In this document: positions 60,522 to 64,000 of the stretch, piece after piece
Layout: each line of letters starts with the position of its first letter
Numbering within the stretch: position 1 is the stretch's first letter
From: Sporosarcina luteola
Lineage (GTDB): Bacteria > Bacillota > Bacilli > Bacillales_A > Planococcaceae
Assembly (NCBI RefSeq): GCF_023715535.1
Contig: NZ_JAMBOI010000003.1
Location: 62,001-126,000 of the forward strand
Direction: 5' to 3'
Length of the DNA: 64,000 nt
Notes under the pieces: generated by a model
What the model saw: the letters and a program-made list of their open reading frames with translations, nothing else
Told to the model about the DNA's origin: nothing
The model's database searches: none
Made by a program: the position numbers and the translations under genes

Positions 60522-61339
60522 TTCCCGTCCCCCTCATATGTTAGAAAAGGCTCATACATTGTTATCGCATGATTCTCTGTGACGAATTCATCGTCGATCT
60601 GGTTCCCTTCTGCGTCGAATAATTTCCGAAAAATCGAATTATGACGGACGTACCCTCCCCATAATTCCCTCGTGAAATGATGCTCTTTCTCGTAAATCTC
60701 ATATGTCCGGATTGCTGGCGTAATTGAACGCCATTCCCCATTGAGATGTGTATCTGTCAAATAGATCATGAGCTGATATGGTGTTTGGGTTTCATTCTTT
60801 ATTTGCAAATCCAAATAATTGTAGGCGCAAGTCGCTCCGCTGCCGAACGGCTGACTCCTGTTCGAATCGGGAAAGACATCGTAACTGTGGCGATAGCGCT
60901 CTGTCACAGTCAGTGGCGTATGCAATGTGATCCAATAGATGAGGTTAGATAGCTGGCAAAGCCCTCCGCCCGTCCCGACAGTCACTTTTCCATAATGGAG
61001 GATCATGCCGTCGACATACCCTTTCCGCTTCGTCGTATTGCCGATGAGACGCCAGTATGAAAAGGTTTCTCCTGGTTCAATGACGACTTTATGCAATCGT
61101 TTAGCGGCAATCTGAAGATTTGTGATTTTATTCCACTGCAACTGCATGTCGACGTCCTTCAATTGCCTTAGCAAAGGAGTCCGATGCTTTTTGATACTAT
61201 ATGGCAGTTTTTCATCGAGTCTTTTGCGCGCATACTTTTTCCCGTCAAACAGCCATTCGCTATAGCGTTTCAGTCTATATACTTTCTTTCCTGCAAAGAT
61301 TCTCAGTTTGCTTCGCTTGATCGGTTTTAATGAAACCAA
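60518..61339 (-). CDS. VanW family protein
   Basis: This 273-residue VanW-domain protein carries the family core IEPGETFSYWRLIGNTTKRKGYVDGMILHYGKVTVGTGGGLCQLSNLIYWI near residues 90-140. VanW occurs in some vancomycin-resistance clusters but is widespread without them, and its function is unknown. The start is taken as TTG 61339, 7 bases after GGAGGT. It heads a four-gene overlapping operon (VanW, TmrB-like, GrpB, DUF817). Confidence 0.88.
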   Translation of the reverse strand: MVSLKPIKRSKLRIFAGKKVYRLKRYSEWLFDGKKYARKRLDEKLPYSIKKHRTPLLRQLKDVDMQLQWNKITNLQIAAKRLHKVVIEPGETFSYWRLIGNTTKRKGYVDGMILHYGKVTVGTGGGLCQLSNLIYWITLHTPLTVTERYRHSYDVFPDSNRSQPFGSGATCAYNYLDLQIKNETQTPYQLMIYLTDTHLNGEWRSITPAIRTYEIYEKEHHFTRELWGGYVRHNSIFRKLFDAEGNQIDDEFVTENHAITMYEPFLTYEGDGK

Positions 61340-61554
61340 TAGAGCCACCTCCAATCTACCCTTAATTCAACAAAGATTCCCTATTCTCCTTCATTATTGG
61401 GGCATAACTCCAAGGAAGTGTACACCCGATGCAACTCACATGTGCTTTTTTGCAACTGACCTTAAAAAAACGACCGGTCATCGAAAACCGGCATACGGAT
61501 TCGTAGAGTCTGTATATAGTAAGAATACAAAGAACGACGACGGAGGGATTGCAA

Positions 61555-62274
61555 ATGAAAATTGTAAGAGTCAGCAATTTGCAAAAGGCATATGGGGGGA
61601 ACAACGTATTAAGGGGAATTGATTTCACTGCCAATGCAGGAGAAATCATTGGAGTCATCGGCAAAAATGGTGCAGGGAAATCTACATTTCTTGAGATATT
61701 GATGACGCTGAATCCGTATGACAATGGAATTGTCGCCGTGTTGGGCAGTGAATTGAACACGTTAACGGCCAACCAAATTGAACAGATACGAAGGGACATA
61801 TCAGTCGTTCTGCAGCCGACGCAGTTTTACAAAACGTTGAAGGTGGTCGAGTTGCTGAAGCTGTTCAAAGCGTATTACAACTCACCGGTCGATATCGAAC
61901 AAATCATTTTCGACTTCAAACTGCAGCCGCACCGGAAAAAATACTTCGATAAATTATCAGGAGGCTGGAAGCAAATCGTCAGTTTGGCGATCGCCTTTTT
62001 ATCCGAGCCGAAACTGCTAATTTTGGATGAACCGACAACAGGTCTCGATCCGCATATGCGAAATATGCTTTGGACGTATATTAGCGAGTACAACAAACGC
62101 ACAGGCGGCACCGTTATTTTGACTACACATAATATGGATGAAGTTGAATTGTATTGTGATAAAGTAATGCTCTTGAACAACGGTGTCACTGAAGTGTTTG
62201 ATTCGACGGAAGGTATCCTTTCCAACGGCTACAAATCAATCAACGACTTTTACTTATCAAAAGTATCTATATAG
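61555..62274 (+). CDS. ABC transporter ATPase (ABC-2 type exporter)
   Basis: This 239-residue ATPase has Walker A GKNGAGKST near residue 37 and Walker B LLILDEPTTGLD. The signature region reads KLSGGWKQIVSLAIAF, a variant of LSGGQ with Trp in place of Gln. The switch His is in THNMDEVE. It drives export together with the ABC-2 permease 12 bp downstream. The ATG at 61555 follows GGAGGG by 8 bases. The LytTR/DUF3021 pair at the operon's end probably controls it. Confidence 0.92.
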   Translation: MKIVRVSNLQKAYGGNNVLRGIDFTANAGEIIGVIGKNGAGKSTFLEILMTLNPYDNGIVAVLGSELNTLTANQIEQIRRDISVVLQPTQFYKTLKVVELLKLFKAYYNSPVDIEQIIFDFKLQPHRKKYFDKLSGGWKQIVSLAIAFLSEPKLLILDEPTTGLDPHMRNMLWTYISEYNKRTGGTVILTTHNMDEVELYCDKVMLLNNGVTEVFDSTEGILSNGYKSINDFYLSKVSI

Positions 62275-62286
62275 GGAGGAATTTGC

Positions 62287-63102
62287 ATGTTACTTACTCA
62301 GCTAAAGTATGACTTGCTTATGTTTACACGGGAGATTTTTTATTTGGTGTTCACGATCATTGTTCCGCCGGTCACGTATTTATTCATGGGGCAACTCTTC
62401 GGGAACGCCACGTATACCGGGAATCTCAGTTACGCGGAAACGTACACACCTTCCTTCATTTTACTGATCACGTTCGGCGTCGTCTTTTTCGCATTCGGGT
62501 TCGATCAAGTAATGAACCGGACGACAGGCGTGGAAAAGCGAATCATTTTATCGCCAGTACCGAAAAGGACATTGCTACTATCGAATATCCTAAAGTCGAT
62601 CATCATTACGAGCCTTGGCTATTTCCTAGTTTTCTTCATCGGCATGATCGCTTATGACCTTTCATTCCTGCCGTTCAATTTCATTTTGGCATTCGGGACG
62701 TTCATCTTATTGAATGCAGCCTTGCTTATCATCTCTTCAGCGATCTACTCTTTATTCACAAGCATGAATGGCGCGCTCGTCTTCTCCATCGTCATCTTTC
62801 AAGTAGTGATGTTCACTGGCGGATTCACAATGCCGATTCCCATGATGCCGAAGTTCGTGCAAGTCATTGCTGATTTCAATCCCGTCTATCATATGAATCA
62901 ACTCTTCATCGCCGTTTGGAATGGACAGTTAGAATGGAACGCAGCGACACTCAAGTCTATCGGATTTATCGTCCTCGTCACTGCCGTCTCTCTATTGGTC
63001 TTACGTTTTGGAAATAGTCCGCGAAAATCTTTCTTCAAATGGTATCCTACTAATAGGGGCCGAGGAGGAGATATGGGGAATGAAAGTTACACTGGACATT
63101 GA
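62287..63102 (+). CDS. ABC-2 type transporter permease
   Basis: This 271-residue membrane protein has six predicted helices. The conserved ABC-2 block MPKFVQVIADFNPVYHMNQLFIAVWNG lies before the last helix. It is the membrane half of the exporter. It starts after GGGAGGA, and its end overlaps the LytTR gene by 23 bp. The substrate could be a drug, peptide or polysaccharide. Confidence 0.9.
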   Translation: MLLTQLKYDLLMFTREIFYLVFTIIVPPVTYLFMGQLFGNATYTGNLSYAETYTPSFILLITFGVVFFAFGFDQVMNRTTGVEKRIILSPVPKRTLLLSNILKSIIITSLGYFLVFFIGMIAYDLSFLPFNFILAFGTFILLNAALLIISSAIYSLFTSMNGALVFSIVIFQVVMFTGGFTMPIPMMPKFVQVIADFNPVYHMNQLFIAVWNGQLEWNAATLKSIGFIVLVTAVSLLVLRFGNSPRKSFFKWYPTNRGRGGDMGNESYTGH

Positions 63103-63538
63103 TGAAATTTATGAGGAAACGAAAGTGACGATCCATTGTAATGAAGTGGATGATTCGATAAAGGAGATCCTTGATTTTTTGAAGGGGAAGAAAACGGAGT
63201 TTCTCGTTGGAAGAGATGGCGAGATGCAGCATATTTTGAAACCGGACGACATCCATTATTTCCATACGGAAAAGGAAGGCGTCATGGCCGTCACTGCTAC
63301 TGGCTCCTTTTCATTGAAAGAGAAACTTTATGAGCTTGAAGAGATGCTGCCTTCTGCGAAATTCATCAGGCTATCGAAATCGGTCATTGCCAACTTGCAT
63401 GAGCTAAGCCGTTTTGAAGCTTCTTTCAACGGTACGTTAGTCGTCCATTTTAAGTCCGGAGCGAAAGAGTATGTTTCGAGGACATATGTGAGCGGCATCA
63501 AGGAAGCGCTGAAAATGAACAGGAGGAAAAACGGATGA
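63080..63538 (+). CDS. LytTR-domain transcriptional regulator
   Basis: This 152-residue regulator has no receiver domain. The N-terminal 45 residues are charged, then a LytTR DNA-binding domain follows: DDIHYFHTEKEGVMAVTATGSFSLKEKLYELEEML and FIRLSKSVIANLHELSRFE. LytTR proteins of this size are encoded with DUF3021 membrane proteins and ABC exporters, and are thought to regulate the same operon. GGAGGAG lies 9 bases before the ATG. Confidence 0.9.
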   Translation: MKVTLDIDEIYEETKVTIHCNEVDDSIKEILDFLKGKKTEFLVGRDGEMQHILKPDDIHYFHTEKEGVMAVTATGSFSLKEKLYELEEMLPSAKFIRLSKSVIANLHELSRFEASFNGTLVVHFKSGAKEYVSRTYVSGIKEALKMNRRKNG

Positions 63539-63945
63539 AAACGTTTTTGACAAGAAGTGTATTGGGCATTTTCTTTGGCTCATTCTTGGCAGTCGCTACA
63601 ATTCTAGCGGTCATCTATATTGACGGTAAGGATATGCTAGATGCCTCAATTCTCGGGAAAAACTTACTCGGCACAGTATTTTGCGGCTGGTTCTTCACGG
63701 TGACTCCTTTGCTGTTTGAAAATGAAAAACTGACATTGCCGGTCCAGACGACACTGCATTTCTTATGTGTGACTATGCTGTATTTCATCGTAGCCTTCAT
63801 CATTGGATGGATTCCATTCACAGTGAGAGGATTTATCGGCATGCTCGGCATCTTCATCGTGTTCTATTCAATCATTTGGTTTTCCTTCTACATGTACTTC
63901 AGAAAGCAAGCAGCGAAATTGAATGAGGAGCTGAGGGAGTTGTAA
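63535..63945 (+). CDS. DUF3021 family membrane protein
   Basis: This 136-residue protein has four predicted membrane helices and the DUF3021 layout. It overlaps the LytTR gene by 4 bp (ATGA). DUF3021 proteins are thought to sense a signal in the membrane and hold or modulate the LytTR partner. It is the last gene in the window. Bases 63946-64000 carry no gene, only a family C-like core near 63981. Confidence 0.9.
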   Translation: MKTFLTRSVLGIFFGSFLAVATILAVIYIDGKDMLDASILGKNLLGTVFCGWFFTVTPLLFENEKLTLPVQTTLHFLCVTMLYFIVAFIIGWIPFTVRGFIGMLGIFIVFYSIIWFSFYMYFRKQAAKLNEELREL

Positions 63946-64000
63946 GCCCACGCTCCTCTATTGTTAGGTTAATAGTCCCGATTTGGTGATAAGTTTTGTT

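Noticed and set aside
60518..61339. Vancomycin-resistance cluster
   Set aside because: Only a VanW-domain gene is present, with no vanHAX or ligase genes. VanW proteins are common without resistance.

Overview
The window looks like chromosomal DNA of a Gram-positive, low- to mid-GC Bacillales bacterium. The best guess is the Planococcaceae (Sporosarcina-like). This is inferred from gene families, AGGAGG-type ribosome sites, many lipoproteins, and Bacillus-style regulatory sites: two Fur boxes, a SigB promoter, a SigW promoter and a NiaR-like operator. No tRNA, rRNA, CRISPR array, insertion sequence or prophage was seen.

Layout. 1-5.8 kb: an ABC exporter (cut by the window edge), a FlaR-like ATPase, a cysteine-free uracil-DNA glycosylase, a frameshifted DUF6054 gene and a NiaP-like transporter. 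5.8-11.7 kb: a DUF342/FapA-like protein and a Fur-controlled yclNOPQ-type siderophore uptake operon. 11.9-24.2 kb: a second ABC exporter, hflX, putP, a SigB-promoted ydaT-like gene, an acyl-CoA synthetase, a YerD-like glutamate synthase homologue whose 3' end carries a 104-bp tandem duplication, a nitroreductase, a methyltransferase and a small metallopeptidase. 24.4-31.5 kb: a Dph6-like ligase, DinB, the fumC-HIT-lipoprotein cluster, an HD-GYP protein and a MacB-type ABC pair. 31.8-38.9 kb: the SigW-promoted yuaF-floT operon, a DUF47-Pit phosphate pair, a cold-shock gene and an MMPL transporter. 39-48 kb: small membrane proteins, a pentapeptide-repeat protein, an RlmA-like methyltransferase, a CAP protein, an alcohol dehydrogenase, a Cu/Zn superoxide dismutase, a solitary purC, yebC and a DacC-type PBP. 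48-61 kb: an accessory stretch of small enzymes (DinB, VOC, two GNATs, three Nudix, nucleotidyltransferase, GrpB, TmrB-like, VanW, DUF817), a Mn-catalase, an S66 peptidase broken by one stop codon, a probable type I toxin-antitoxin locus and a repeat-rich XRE protein. 61.5-64 kb: an ABC transporter operon with its LytTR/DUF3021 pair.

The strongest unexplained signal is a set of nine intergenic arrays belonging to five unrelated sequence families. Each array is a short conserved core repeated at an exact 20-bp (family A) or 21-bp (families B-E) pitch, with mostly variable bases between cores. The pitch is held without slippage for 4 to 15 units. It equals about two turns of B-DNA, so every core faces the same side of the helix. 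The arrays lie between genes, some between a stop codon and its terminator. Two run into the last codons of the neighbouring gene. I know of no named element that fits them.

Coordinates come from reading the sequence by eye. Functions are assigned from recognised family motifs, without database searches.
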